Position numbers and translations under genes: made by a program
Assembly: GCA_040437565.1 (NCBI GenBank)
Contig: JBDOQK010000026.1
Location: 310,001-374,000 of the forward strand
From: Albugo candida
Taxonomy: Eukaryota > Oomycota > Peronosporomycetes > Albuginales
DNA: 64,000 nt
Reading direction: 5' to 3'
Shown here: one piece after another, positions 23,572-34,510 of the stretch
Layout: each line of letters starts with the position of its first letter
Numbering within the stretch: position 1 is the first letter of the stretch
The notes under the pieces: model-generated
What the model was told of the DNA's origin: nothing
Databases searched by the model: none
The model's input: only the letters and a program-made list of their open reading frames with translations

Positions 23572-25169
23572 AAATGACGATGGAAAGGTGCTGAGGCTTT
23601 TGTGTCAAGCAGGAAGCGCCTTCAATAGAAGAAAAGTCACAGTTGGCAGAGATAAGGAGAATTGAATACTTTGTGCCTGCACTGTACTTCTGATGAAAGA
23701 AAATGTTTAAAGGGAGGAATAGAGTGAGTATGTAGACATCGGGGCACTGCACCAAGATAAAGGCCCAAAAGTAATATATCGTCACCAAGTTAATGACATT
23801 TGAGGCTCATCAGGCTCCGATGAAATCAGTTTATAGTGAACGTCTCTTTGGGATGAGGTTTCAGTGAGCCAGAGGCAAAGAAGCCTCAGGGACCATTGGT
23901 ATCAATCACAGAAAGCTTACAAATAGTTATAGAGATGAGTGACACAAACCCAAAGATAGCTTCAGCTCGAGTCCGCGCTTCTACTCCTCAAGAAGGTCTA
24001 TAATGGAAGGCGAAGACATTCATTAGTCGGATTACCTTGCACCAGGAAAAAACCAGCTGCTCTATCAATCAGTGCAAGCGAATCGACGGCGTGAGATGCG
24101 ATTATATCAGTGGAGCTTTGCTTTGACAGATCATCGGAGAAGATGCCCAGTTTTTCGCACTACAGCTCGCTCCTTATCGGTACGAGCGAAGGTTTCTGGC
24201 ATCTGATTTTGTCGCATGGTAATTCAGTGCATTATCGTACGGCGGATCATTTCGAAAATGACAGCATTTTTGTGATCATATAAACATTCGTAAGAGTCCT
24301 TTCAAAACCGACTCAGCACTATACAACGGCCGAGTCAGTTCTCCACTTTAAGGTTCGAAGTCTCGGTCAGCAGCCGGAAGCCACAATACCGTTTCCCGAT
24401 TGAATTCTGAATCCGATTCTCTATTTTTCGTGACATTTTCACTAAGACGGTTCAAAAACTACTCTGCTTACAATTTCATACAGCGTTATGATCATAAAAG
24501 TGCTATGTGATAGTGATAGACTTTTGGGCAGAAACAATCGCATAAGCGTCTGCATGCTTACTGCTAGTCAATCCTGTAATCAGCGCTCTTCCTTGACGAA
24601 TCTAAGGGAATTCTGCAAGACGCTGATATCGCTTATGAGCCTTTCATGCCTTGAATTAGCTGGAGATTTTCCAATTGATCCCAAATTTTATTTCAATAAT
24701 CACCGAAAACGACGAGTGGGTAGGACAACAGCTTGAGCGTAAATACACCTCTGCGAGCTCACTTGTACCTCAAATTCATCGACTAGTGCAAAATTTTAGG
24801 ATTCCTTGAGGCGCGTAGCCACGGGATGTCAAAATCTGCTGTCTGTAGCCCATGATATCGAAGACCTAAAGGTTTCTGTGATGGTTTAGTGTCCAGATAA
24901 CGGACTGCTACAGTCGCCAGCCTAAATATGCCTTATGAGCATGGTTTGCTTCGTATAAGAACATACAAGTCGGTTTCTCACACCCTGCAGCCAATGCGTA
25001 TAATTTGACTTCTGCCGCTGAAGTCGTAATATCCTTAGTGAAGAAGTGGAAATCAATTGTATAGTACGAAAGTCGTACAATTCCATTCACATTTAATTAT
25101 TCATCTTAGTGTAAGTGCTGTCTACCCCAATTTCCATTTTTATTTCTGCTTGACCACCTTTTCCTTGAT
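23572..25169. other. 1.6-kb intergenic region
   Basis: No frame longer than about 80 codons looks protein-like. A T-loop-like string near 24352 has no accompanying tRNA fold. No repeats were noticed. Confidence 0.45.
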
Positions 25170-26123
25170 TTATGTGTTCGAACCCAGAAGCTCGAACCTG
25201 TCACACAGAGGCGAGGTCAGCGGTGATGAGTTTATGGAAGCTTCTCGGTTACGATAAGCATCCACATCACCAATGAGGCTCTGCGCAATTCGGGCTCTTC
25301 CAAGCAAAAAAGCCACATCTTCCATATTCCCCAGAACGTTCCATAAAGCGGTCATATAATCTGGAGTGACATCCAGACGATGAACCTTACCATCCGAGCG
25401 GAAATAGAAGAGAGTCTGGTTGGGAATCACCACTTCTTCGCCGATAAGTCGTTTTATAAGGACTTCATTCCCCAATGCATGTGGGAAAATATTTTTGATC
25501 GTTTTACGAGAAAATCTCGTCTTCACATTATTTCTAGCCTTTACAATAAGTTCGTGTTCTGTCTCAGTAATGTCGACATTCAGTATTTCCACACGGATAG
25601 CGGAAAAATACGTCGAGTAACGATGCCACTGGTGCAAAATCACATCGACCCCGCAGAAGTCATCAAAACGAACATCGGAGCTCATACAAGCCGACATGAA
25701 TGATGCCGGGATTTCCAGGCACGGATTCCCATTAGAGCTTGGCTGAGTTCGGACAAATGAATTCAGACCATTTCGAAATAAGGTCAAATATTCTCGCACA
25801 ATCTTTTCCAACGATCCAGCAGGCATATGAGGTCTGGCCAGTTGCCTCTGTAAATGAAGATCCCTGACAATCGTAAGGTATTCCACGTGCATATCGAGTA
25901 CATCCACACCATGTTCTAGCTCATTGCAATATGCGTGATTCTTCTGCCGATAATAGCGTCCTCGTTCACTACTACTCATTTTTGGAAGTAAAGCACGTCG
26001 ACCTCGACGTTTTCGAGCTACGAGGATCGGTTTGCCGTTATAGTTTGGATTATCAGGAACAGGGTTCAGAATGGCCTGAATTGAGAGCGTGGAATGCGTA
26101 TCTTTCTGTTGCGGTCTCATCAA
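25170..26123 (-). CDS. oomycete bZIP-like transcription factor family protein
   Basis: One exon, 317 aa. Residues about 36-60 are basic (RKRRGRRALLPKMSSSERGRYY, then RQKNHAY) and run into a short heptad segment (NELEHGVDVLDMHVEYL). This resembles the bZIP proteins of oomycetes, although the classical Asn-x7-Arg spacing is degenerate. The rest is a folded domain (about 90-290) like the C-terminal regulatory region of those proteins. It is probably nuclear, but DNA binding is uncertain given the altered basic region. The call rests on overall layout and not on a diagnostic motif. Confidence 0.5.
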   Translation of the reverse strand: MMRPQQKDTHSTLSIQAILNPVPDNPNYNGKPILVARKRRGRRALLPKMSSSERGRYYRQKNHAYCNELEHGVDVLDMHVEYLTIVRDLHLQRQLARPHMPAGSLEKIVREYLTLFRNGLNSFVRTQPSSNGNPCLEIPASFMSACMSSDVRFDDFCGVDVILHQWHRYSTYFSAIRVEILNVDITETEHELIVKARNNVKTRFSRKTIKNIFPHALGNEVLIKRLIGEEVVIPNQTLFYFRSDGKVHRLDVTPDYMTALWNVLGNMEDVAFLLGRARIAQSLIGDVDAYRNREASINSSPLTSPLCDRFELLGSNT

Positions 26124-26673
26124 TAAGATTATTTGTGATTCTTACTCTGATAAACGGTTGGAGTTTAGGTCCTGGTGGTACCTTCCTCCCGTATAATCAG
26201 ACTCTCTAATGTGATTTTGTACCTGATTTTGTATGTATTGGGGTCAATAGAGAACTTCGAACCACGGAAAAACAATACAGTAGTCTTCAAATTCACTTTA
26301 TACCTCATGGAATGCACAGTTGACGGATTCTATTATGTACAGTATGCTTCGATATTTAATGCGAACATTCCACGTAATGAGATGCGTTCAGTCACGTTAG
26401 CGGCGCGGATGCGTCGTTCGATGTGACATGAAGGATGTGCGGTTGATTACGAAGTACATTACTGACTGGGCAATCTATTGATGGACAGAATGATAGTGTT
26501 TCTACATCACGATTGTCTTGCGACATTAAAAAACAGGGACTTGCAAGTACCGTCAACGAGACTGAGACTTTGCGGTGAAACGTATCGCTTTGTCCCCTGA
26601 AAGTCTCTTAATCGCATACCATTAAAATCGAGCAAAAGTCCACACATCGCATACCATTCAAAATCGTGATATA
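26124..26673. other. intergenic between bZIP-like and VPS9 genes
   Basis: No coding feature was recognised. The stretch contains the bZIP promoter and the 3' end of the VPS9 gene, both on the minus strand. Confidence 0.45.
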
Positions 26674-28660
26674 CTAGAGAGCGTCCACTGCACGCTCTGC
26701 TTGTTGGTACAGTCTACGATGTTTTTTTACTTTATTTCGATGCAGTAAAAATGGATAGAGATACCTTGCGAATTCTTCGCCTGAGACACTCAGCATGGTC
26801 GCATCCAAAGCAATGAGAAACTCCAACGCGCTTCGGAGGTTCACAAGACAATAACCTGATCTAACAGGAACAAATAGAGTACATAGCACCTCAGCGTACA
26901 GAAGGGATGCTGACTCACTTTGTCATAAGATCAGCTGGATTCCGGTATGCTGTGATGTACTCACAATTGGAATAAAGACGTGGAATTTGTGAGCGGAGGA
27001 CAATGTAAATGAGAAGCGGAAGAAATTCATCGGCACCGGGACGCGAGTCAGAGGCTCCACGAGATAGGCTGAGAACACTGAATATCACACAACAACATCG
27101 CTCGATGCAGCCGATTTTATCTCCAGGAGATCTCACACCATTAATGCGTCTGAGCTCGTCTTGTGCCATTGACCAAACAATCTCATTACGCATACATTCT
27201 TTAATGTCAAGCATTTCTGGTGTGATAAACTATCAAGCACACGAATATGACGGAAAATAAGCACACAATAGCTATTAGAATAGTACCTGCAGTATTTTCA
27301 TGCGTCGAGTCAGTCTCCGGTCTTCTTCTTCCCATATTTTGCATTCATCCTGCTTAAACATCGCAAAATGGAACACAATGTCCATCACGAATTTTTCCAT
27401 CCAATTTCGAGCTCCTGTGAGTGCTGTCTCTGATGCTTCACGCCAGACAGGATGTCTTCCAAGTCTTTCTTCCATTCCTTGGAAAAATTGATTACAACGA
27501 GCTTGAAGGTTTTGTGTTCCTCGGAATGTATATATGACACTATCATTGTGGCTCGGTGGGCTCCCGTCACCTTTAGGCCCCAAAATGGATTCCACGAAAA
27601 GCCGTAATGCAAAGTACAAATCGCGCGAATCTGGTTGACGCAATCGATGCATAAAGTCGACGTATCCGAGCTCCAGTGCCTTCATTTTCTCAGCTTGGCC
27701 TTCTTCTTGTTCTCTTCTCTGAATCGATGAGCAAGGAAAGTATCAGGAGCTATTGAAATGGCGAGTGTCAGCACATACCAAAGTGGTGTCCATATTTCGA
27801 AATAAGGAGCTGCCACTTCTTGAACGCGATGTTAGGACCATATCGAGTTCTGTGCTGCCGTCGGCCTGATTGGAGTTCTTTTCGTCCTCATTGTTGCTTG
27901 TTGTGGAGATTAAACCGTCTGAATCGGACTCCAGAAGCCCGAAATCATGAACACTAGGTCGAGCTGACAATGTACGCTCTGAGCGGCGCAAAAACGCGGC
28001 GGAAAGAGCAACTTCGTGCTGATTTGGAGTCACGTTAGTCGTGCAGAGAATGTCGCGCTTCGTAGATAGTATTTTTATAGCGCCTGTATCACAATCAGCC
28101 AATTTGATCGGAAAATTATTTTTTTGTACGAGCAGGTAATCCAACGCTTTGTTCAACATCGATACATCATTTCGCTCTTTACTGCTCTTGCACTGGGTGA
28201 CTAAGCAATCGCTGATCACGTGCTTAATCTGGTCGCACTGGAAACCCATCGCCTCTAGATGGTTCTCAAGTAACGATTTATTGGCATCCTTCTTTCTCAT
28301 TTTAACAGGCTGTCTGAAAATGCCTCTTTCATGCCGCCCGACTTGACCTTCTTTTTTCTCCTTTTCGAAGATACCAACACGCTCCACGGATAATCCTGTC
28401 GACATCCTAACTTCCCGATCAACCCGTAAGCTTCTATTTGTGCTTTCATCGAGCTCCGATTTGCAATGGTTTACGATCGACTCAGCCAGGCTCCAATCCG
28501 TTGCATACAATTTTGCAATGATTCGATCTTGCTGCTCAATGGTTCGCTTCAACGATTCACAGTGTTCTCGCAGGAAACCGAGTTCCATTTCACGTGCTTT
28601 AAATGCGTCCTGAAGCTCAAATAACTGATCTTGGATCATATCGTTCTCATTTTGATCCAT
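26674..28660 (-). CDS. VPS9-domain protein, putative Rab5-type exchange factor
   Basis: Four exons: 27779-28660, 27287-27718, 26919-27229 and 26674-26860 (603 aa). Introns of 57-60 nt are in phases 0, 0 and 2, and every junction restores family sequence. The N-terminus is coiled coil. Residues about 120-185 contain LLENHLEAMGF followed by a helical stretch and ALDYLL, a UBA-like pattern. The C-terminal half is a VPS9 domain: FHFAMFK, FITPEMLDI (created across intron 2), the signature DEFLPLLIYIVLR ... SNCEYITAYRNP, then GYCLVNLRSALEFLIALDA across intron 3. VPS9 domains load GTP onto Rab5-family GTPases on early endosomes. A ubiquitin-binding element would parallel Rabex-5, although UBA assignment is tentative. 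Confidence 0.85.
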
Positions 28661-29211
28661 TGAGAAAATCCTGCAAGAAGCTGATTTTTTGACTTTTCAA
28701 GATTGCATACACTAACTGTCGTATGATTGGTTTTGACAGGATATAAAGGCATGAGTGATCTCGTATTAGTATACAAGACAGAAGCACTTCACATCATTTA
28801 CAGTAATACACAAGTATAAAGTTCNNNNNNNNNNNNNNNNNNNNNNNNNNNNNNNNNNNNNNNNNNNNNNNNNNNNNNNNNNNNNNNNNNNNNNNNNNNN
28901 NNNNNNNNNNNNNNNNNNNNNNNNTCCTAGCCTTTCTATAAGGATCCAATCGCGGAATCATGGCATCCAGAGAGCACAATCGGTGACTTCTATTGACGAT
29001 TGATACTGTTTATTTATCCGCAACGATCTCACATTGCTGTTGAGCTCGATTAATGCATTAAACGCTCTGTAATGAGACGTAGAATATAAGAAATGGCGCA
29101 GTCCAAATAACATGGAATCAAAAGTATATTGAGCTTAATAAAAATCAAGACCAAAGAAACAAAACGTATGAAACGCGTGAAAATGCATAAACTTCATAAA
29201 GACAATTTGTC
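28661..29211. other. intergenic with 100-N gap (28825-28924)
   Basis: The only gap in the window without a visible repeat between its flanks, so real sequence may be missing. No gene seen. Confidence 0.6.
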
Positions 29212-30225
29212 TCAGTATTGATATTGCTGTTGTTGCTGCTGTTGCATCGATTTCGCCTTTGGTGCAGGTGCAGGTGCAGGAGGAGCTTGTTTCACAGGTT
29301 GCTTTTGTTGCACTTGTTCGTGTTTCACAACTGGAGCGGGTGTAGTTTTCGCAGGTTGGGTCTTCTTAGGTGCTTCCTGGTGCGATGGGACAGGTTGGTG
29401 CTTTTGTGGTGCTTCCTTCGACTTTGTCATTTGCGGTGGCGCAGGGACGTCTTTGTGAACAGATGGGCTCGATTTTGGTAAGATTTTAGGTTTTGGCGAT
29501 GGAGCAGGTACATGCTGTCCCTTACCGCCTTTGTAGTGAGATTCATATTTCGGTGTTTCGTGCTTTGGTGGAGGAGGTACCGCATGATTTACCTTTGGAG
29601 TTTTGTGTTCCGCATGCGGCATAGTGTTGGGTTTTGAAGGTACATGCGCATTGTCAACTTTGTGAATTGGCTCACTTCCGGTTTTAGGGAGCGGCTTCGG
29701 ATGAACAGAGTCTGATTTATGACCTTTTCCCTGGAACTTTGGTTTCGGTGATGGAGCCGGAATATGTTTGTTTCCTGGCTTCTCTTGAGGTGTTACTTTA
29801 TGATCAACTTTTTTGGGGGTCTCGACGTGCTTGCCAGCTGGTGGTGGGACCTTTCCATGTTGTGGTGCGGGTGTCGGGACTTTTCCGGGTTGCATGGGTG
29901 CCGGAGCGTTTCCATATTGTTTCTGAGGCGCTGGGGCCATTTCGTGGTGTTTCTGCGGCGCAGGAGCCACTTCGTGTTGTTTCTGAGGTGCAGGGGTCAT
30001 TTCGTGCTGTTTCTGTGGGGCTTCATTTTGCTTCTGTACAGCGACTTGATGCTGTTCCTTACCTCCCCAGCTGACATCGGTTTGTTGCTGAGCTTGCATT
30101 GAGGGTCTGTCGCCAAGTTGGCGATCCAAAGAGTCATCAGCCCGTAATGAGTGAGCTTCTGTTCCACTGTTTTGGAGCTTGGCGAGTGCTATTGCAGCGA
30201 GACATAACGCAGAGTAAACCTTCAT
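29212..30225 (-). CDS. secreted Lys/Pro/Gln/His-rich repetitive protein
   Basis: One exon, 337 aa from the Met at 30225. That start begins directly with a signal peptide (MKVYSALCLAAIALA). An upstream in-frame Met at 30306 would add a non-signal leader, so 30225 is preferred. After the signal peptide there is a short charged region with an RQLG tetrapeptide at 35-38. The rest is low-complexity sequence built from degenerate units such as APAPQKQHE, KPNTMPHA and PAPSPKPK, ending in a Gln run. No cysteines or folded domain are apparent. The first five residues equal those of the repetitive protein at 59249, and the Lys/Gln/Pro composition is similar, so they may be related. Possible roles are wall- or matrix-bound or effector-like; neither is shown. 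Confidence 0.7.
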   Translation of the reverse strand: MKVYSALCLAAIALAKLQNSGTEAHSLRADDSLDRQLGDRPSMQAQQQTDVSWGGKEQHQVAVQKQNEAPQKQHEMTPAPQKQHEVAPAPQKHHEMAPAPQKQYGNAPAPMQPGKVPTPAPQHGKVPPPAGKHVETPKKVDHKVTPQEKPGNKHIPAPSPKPKFQGKGHKSDSVHPKPLPKTGSEPIHKVDNAHVPSKPNTMPHAEHKTPKVNHAVPPPPKHETPKYESHYKGGKGQHVPAPSPKPKILPKSSPSVHKDVPAPPQMTKSKEAPQKHQPVPSHQEAPKKTQPAKTTPAPVVKHEQVQQKQPVKQAPPAPAPAPKAKSMQQQQQQQYQY

Positions 30226-30306
30226 AATAGTAGAGCTGTTGCTTGGAGACTCGAGAGGAGTTGGTTGTTGTTTGCGGATAAATGAAAAGTGAGAATATAA
30301 CTGCAC

Positions 30307-31141
30307 CAGTTCTCAGGCGATGTTAACTCAATACGTTTGATTTTTCCAGAGTTTGGTGAAGACTTCTTGTAACCTCACTTTTTTCCTTCATTTAGTCGTC
30401 AATGTATGTGGATGTGAAACTTCCAACAATTGCGTTTCAAAATAACTTTTTAATCGAATACAAAGTCAGCACACACGTGCGAAGCGTTTTCTCACTGACA
30501 ATGGTATAGTATTTTGAATTGATAACATCGCAACGTGACTAGTAAAAGATACTTTTTGGCGTGTACGTGTACCTAATGAAAATTCAGTCAACTTAGCACA
30601 ACTTTTCATTTTGGGGTAGAATTTTATTGCTAAGAAAAAGTGTGAATTTATTTGCGGTTGCGCAACAGTTAAGTAATACGTTAATAGAAACGAAATGTGC
30701 CAGCGATCGGAAGAAAATTAAATTTTAGTGATTGTAAGAGGCGACATGAAGTGTTGTAACAATCTTTTGAATCTTTCATCGGACGGATCGACATCTGGCG
30801 TGAAAAAAGTAACGTGTTTGAAGAGGATACATGTGCTTTTCTTGCACGGATCTCATATGGCTTGCACTCCATCACTTACCCATCGGCTGTGCGACATCGA
30901 CTAAATACTTCGTGTCAAATTGCATACACTTTACAGCGCCCTCCTCAATAAACAAACGATTGCATACGATTGGCTGCTAAATTAATGCATAATTATGACG
31001 GACGCTGCGCTAAGAAACGGCATTAGTCGAATGTGACACGAATGTAGAGTCAACTTGCTTCTAAATGTCGCCGATTCCTTCCATGATGAAAAACACAAAC
31101 CGTTGCTCAGTTCATGCCGAAAAACTCTACCACCGCCAGCC
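30307..31141. other. intergenic region
   Basis: This stretch has no supported gene; it separates the 5' end of the repetitive secreted protein from the 3' end of the anoctamin. Confidence 0.45.
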
Positions 31142-34100
31142 TCACACTGTGCTACCTTCATCTTGCGCCCATTCCATCGCCAGCTTCTCCCGTGCTCGGG
31201 AACGATGCCCATCACTACTCGGCGCATCCAACCACAAAGGCTCCACTTCATCTCCATCAGTTTTCACCTGTTGTGATTCAAACCCTCGTGGGATTGTCGT
31301 ATTCCGTCGGCTAAGGCCTGATCCATCCCCAAGTACAATATTTCCAGCTTGCGAGAGTATGCTTGTACCTCCTTTGACCACAGGCTCGTCTGCGCTTTCG
31401 GACTGAGATGGTGGAGGACTCGATCCAACAAAGCTTCCACGCTGATCGTCTACTGTCTCATGGGAGAAAAGCAGGTTCTCCCGCTCTTTCAAAAGCTTTT
31501 TCAGTCGATTTTCTCGCGCTCGAATCAATACCTGAAGAGAGTCTGGGATACCAGAATACCGTGTCACTATCAAGTAGGCGATGGCCATGAATACATGCTC
31601 CAAAATGAAAATAATCAGAAATCGCCATTCTAAATGCAAGCAGCCGAAATTCGGACCCATCACAAAGTCTGCCATATTCTTTCCCCTTTTGGCCAATTGG
31701 TGTTTGATGTCACGCACACACAACTCACTGTAAAACTCGATTGAGCCCGTCGATATACAAATCAGCAATACATTGACCAACACGGCTGTGCATGCAAACA
31801 CTGTGAGAATACTTCGCCATGGTCCAATACCGTTAGCTTTTCGTGGAATCGGTCGTTTCAATGTTTTACAAAGTCGATATGCATCAATACGTCGTTTGAC
31901 ACAATTAACCAAAAAGCAGGCAAATGGCATCAACGGCCATAAAATGGAAAACATCACTGTGAAGCCAAATTGAACCGTTAACATATGGAAATCGTTGTAA
32001 GGATCATACGTGTCTTGTTCACTCTCAAAAAGAAGTTGACGCCCTTTACGATTCAAAATCCCAATTTCTTGCTGAGTATACTCCAAATATCGCGCGTGCA
32101 GTTTATTATCCACTTGCGTGGAACCTGCATTCCCATGTTGATCGTGATTGTAATCCAATGATCCAATAATTTTCAGTGAACCAGCTTCCACGACGCGTTC
32201 ATGTGAGCGTGCATCAGCAGCAGCTCGAGCGCGTTCTCTTCTCCATTTACTCAACAACGGTCCAATCACACCAATTGCGAGATTTAAGCTCTCTGTCACC
32301 ACAATTGGCGTCACAAACATGGCACTAAGATCTACATGATGGCGATCAAATGTGAAGAATCCCACGCATTCGACACAATGAGCGTCCTTGGGTCCTACTG
32401 GACAATTGATACATTGACCGTTTTGGTCCACATACGGTCCAAAGCAGCAATTCATTGCGTCTCCGAAAAACAAACGATTCAATCCATTCATAATATAATC
32501 TCCAACACCTGGAATTACAAAAACGAATGCTAATGAGAAAAACCAAGTGTAATAATTTAAAAAGTCGAGTAGAAATAATTTGGCAATCAAAGCTTTCTCA
32601 TACTGCTCTTCGGTTTTATAGTTTTCCCACCGTGTGAAAATATGACCCATTCTAGTGACAATCATATTCCATTGGATAACATCGACAAATAAACCGAAAA
32701 CGATCCCTTCCAATAAGACTAAGAACCATTGTGTGGAGAATATGTGACTCTCCTTGTACTTGACCTTTAAAATCTCGTATATTGTAATCCAGCTAGCCAC
32801 TAGGACCATCATGATCATTATTTGCAATACCACAAACACGACCACGCATAAATATTTTGGATACCGTCGCCATGCCGGATACTGGTACTCCATTTCACCT
32901 GTTAATGAGTTCATTTGTGCGATTCCATAATAATTTTTATTAGGATACTCAATTTCTTTACTGTGAACTTTACCATTCCATTGGTACTGAACTCGAGTAT
33001 TTTGTCGATCCCACAATTTGAGGAATAAAAAAGACCACACAACAGACACAAAGAACCCCCAAAACGGTAGTACCCGCATGTATAGCTCCATAGAAATAAT
33101 GTCTGTGTTTAGTGTAAAGCTGTATAGGAGGCCAATTACAGCCAGAGGGAGTAAAGCCAGTTGATAGAAATCCAAAAACGCAAAGTAGTACGCAACTTTC
33201 TCACCAAAATGATCGCGAACGTGACTCATTATTTTAGACTCTACGTTTTCCCTTCGACAACCAAATATGCTCCAGGGCGTAACCCAATTCGTGATGAGAC
33301 GTTGAGACATGACTGGATCATGAACGGGAAACATATCGTGAATCCACGGGTTTGTACCACGAGTTATAGACTTTGCTTCTTGTTCTATCAAGTACGCTGC
33401 AATTTGAATACGTTCTGCTGGAGTTGGAGGGTTACGACTTTGATCTTGTATGTCTTGCAAAAAGTCTGCTATATCGCCGTGTTCAAACCAACTATGATGA
33501 CGTAGTGATTGTACGCATTTTTCCACAACGTCTCGAGAGGTGTATAGTAATAAAATCAGAAAATCCGAGTGAATTTCCTCTTTAGAGTGTCCTCCGTCAA
33601 CAATATCGACATTCAAACCTACTCGGCATAATTCCTCAATTATTCGAACATGTTCTCCGTTATTATCCTCAAATCTGTCCGAGTTGAGTGAGGGGAAACA
33701 TAGACGATAAGCATCGCGACCAGTACACCCAAACCACGACTGACGAGCTCGTCGAGTTGAAGTAGCTGTTGTACTTTCGTCGATACGACCAAATCCTGCA
33801 GAGTTCGAGCAACACCCGCACGGTGAACATGTTGAGTGCATGAATCGTTTCCAGCAATTCGGCTGTGGTGCTTGGCGATGAAGAATGATTGCGAATTCAT
33901 AAGCTGGAAGTTGATTAGTAGCGACTTCTTTTGGTTTCAGGTAGCGGACTGTACCCCTGATACATGGTCGTGTCGTAACAGTGTTTGTGACGTCTTCGGA
34001 GGGAATGATAGAAAACGGAGTTTTTGCTATATTCACACGAGTGACAGAGGATTGTATACAAGTTGAGGGAGTTGGAGGAACCCCCTGCATTCTGATTGGA

Positions 34101-34165
34101 GTTGAATTGACGGTATTACCGAGTTGAATTTTTGTAATTTTTGATGATTCTCGTTGGTTTGGCAT
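31142..34165 (-). CDS. anoctamin (TMEM16/DUF590) family membrane protein
   Basis: One exon, 1007 aa, typical length. A cytosolic N-terminal region (about 1-310) includes the family segment FPVHDP and WVTPWSIF, then HVRDHFGEKVAYYFAFLDFY, the classic start of the membrane domain. About ten hydrophobic segments follow (for example LALLPLAVIGLLYSF and GFFVSVVWSFLFL), with FLNYYTWFFSLAFVF and FGFTVMFSILWPLMPFA in the ion/lipid-pathway region. Anoctamins are calcium-gated chloride channels or lipid scramblases. A cysteine-rich extracellular loop (CCFGPYVDQNGQCINCPVGP, then CVEC) around residue 595 looks expanded. Which activity applies cannot be told from sequence alone. Confidence 0.9.
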   Translation of the reverse strand: MPNQRESSKITKIQLGNTVNSTPIRMQGVPPTPSTCIQSSVTRVNIAKTPFSIIPSEDVTNTVTTRPCIRGTVRYLKPKEVATNQLPAYEFAIILHRQAPQPNCWKRFMHSTCSPCGCCSNSAGFGRIDESTTATSTRRARQSWFGCTGRDAYRLCFPSLNSDRFEDNNGEHVRIIEELCRVGLNVDIVDGGHSKEEIHSDFLILLLYTSRDVVEKCVQSLRHHSWFEHGDIADFLQDIQDQSRNPPTPAERIQIAAYLIEQEAKSITRGTNPWIHDMFPVHDPVMSQRLITNWVTPWSIFGCRRENVESKIMSHVRDHFGEKVAYYFAFLDFYQLALLPLAVIGLLYSFTLNTDIISMELYMRVLPFWGFFVSVVWSFLFLKLWDRQNTRVQYQWNGKVHSKEIEYPNKNYYGIAQMNSLTGEMEYQYPAWRRYPKYLCVVVFVVLQIMIMMVLVASWITIYEILKVKYKESHIFSTQWFLVLLEGIVFGLFVDVIQWNMIVTRMGHIFTRWENYKTEEQYEKALIAKLFLLDFLNYYTWFFSLAFVFVIPGVGDYIMNGLNRLFFGDAMNCCFGPYVDQNGQCINCPVGPKDAHCVECVGFFTFDRHHVDLSAMFVTPIVVTESLNLAIGVIGPLLSKWRRERARAAADARSHERVVEAGSLKIIGSLDYNHDQHGNAGSTQVDNKLHARYLEYTQQEIGILNRKGRQLLFESEQDTYDPYNDFHMLTVQFGFTVMFSILWPLMPFACFLVNCVKRRIDAYRLCKTLKRPIPRKANGIGPWRSILTVFACTAVLVNVLLICISTGSIEFYSELCVRDIKHQLAKRGKNMADFVMGPNFGCLHLEWRFLIIFILEHVFMAIAYLIVTRYSGIPDSLQVLIRARENRLKKLLKERENLLFSHETVDDQRGSFVGSSPPPSQSESADEPVVKGGTSILSQAGNIVLGDGSGLSRRNTTIPRGFESQQVKTDGDEVEPLWLDAPSSDGHRSRAREKLAMEWAQDEGSTV

Positions 34166-34510
34166 TTATGATACTGTTACACTCATGGAATTTTGATAAA
34201 ACAGAAGAAAGCTTCTGATTTGCTGCATGAGTCATTTATCCACCAATCACAGCTGACTGCCACCGAGTGATGTAAAAGACTAAACGTGTCAGCTCGCTGA
34301 CACCGTCTTTGCGACTGTGTATAGCACTGTCGCCAATTCCGTATAGTGTGGGTATAACCACTCAGTAATGCCAAACTTCAGTTCAACCGAACAAATGATT
34401 CAGAAAAAGAATTCGAGTAACGAAAAGGTTGCGTGAATAGGTAAAACATTCAAGCAGCATGTCAAAAAGGATCAAGTTAAAGTGAATGAATAGAATGGTC
34501 GTTTCAAACG
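34166..34510. other. short intergenic before Nup62 3' end
   Basis: It holds the anoctamin promoter and the Nup62 3' flank; the last ~50 bases (from 34458) belong to the duplicated block. Confidence 0.45.

Noticed and set aside
24340-24380. T-loop-like string (GGTTCGAAGTC) suggesting a tRNA
   Set aside because: No matching acceptor stem, anticodon arm or D-arm in the preceding 70 bases.
25165-25200. GTTCGAACCC string suggesting a tRNA T-arm
   Set aside because: It lies at the 3' end of the bZIP-like gene and has no cloverleaf around it.
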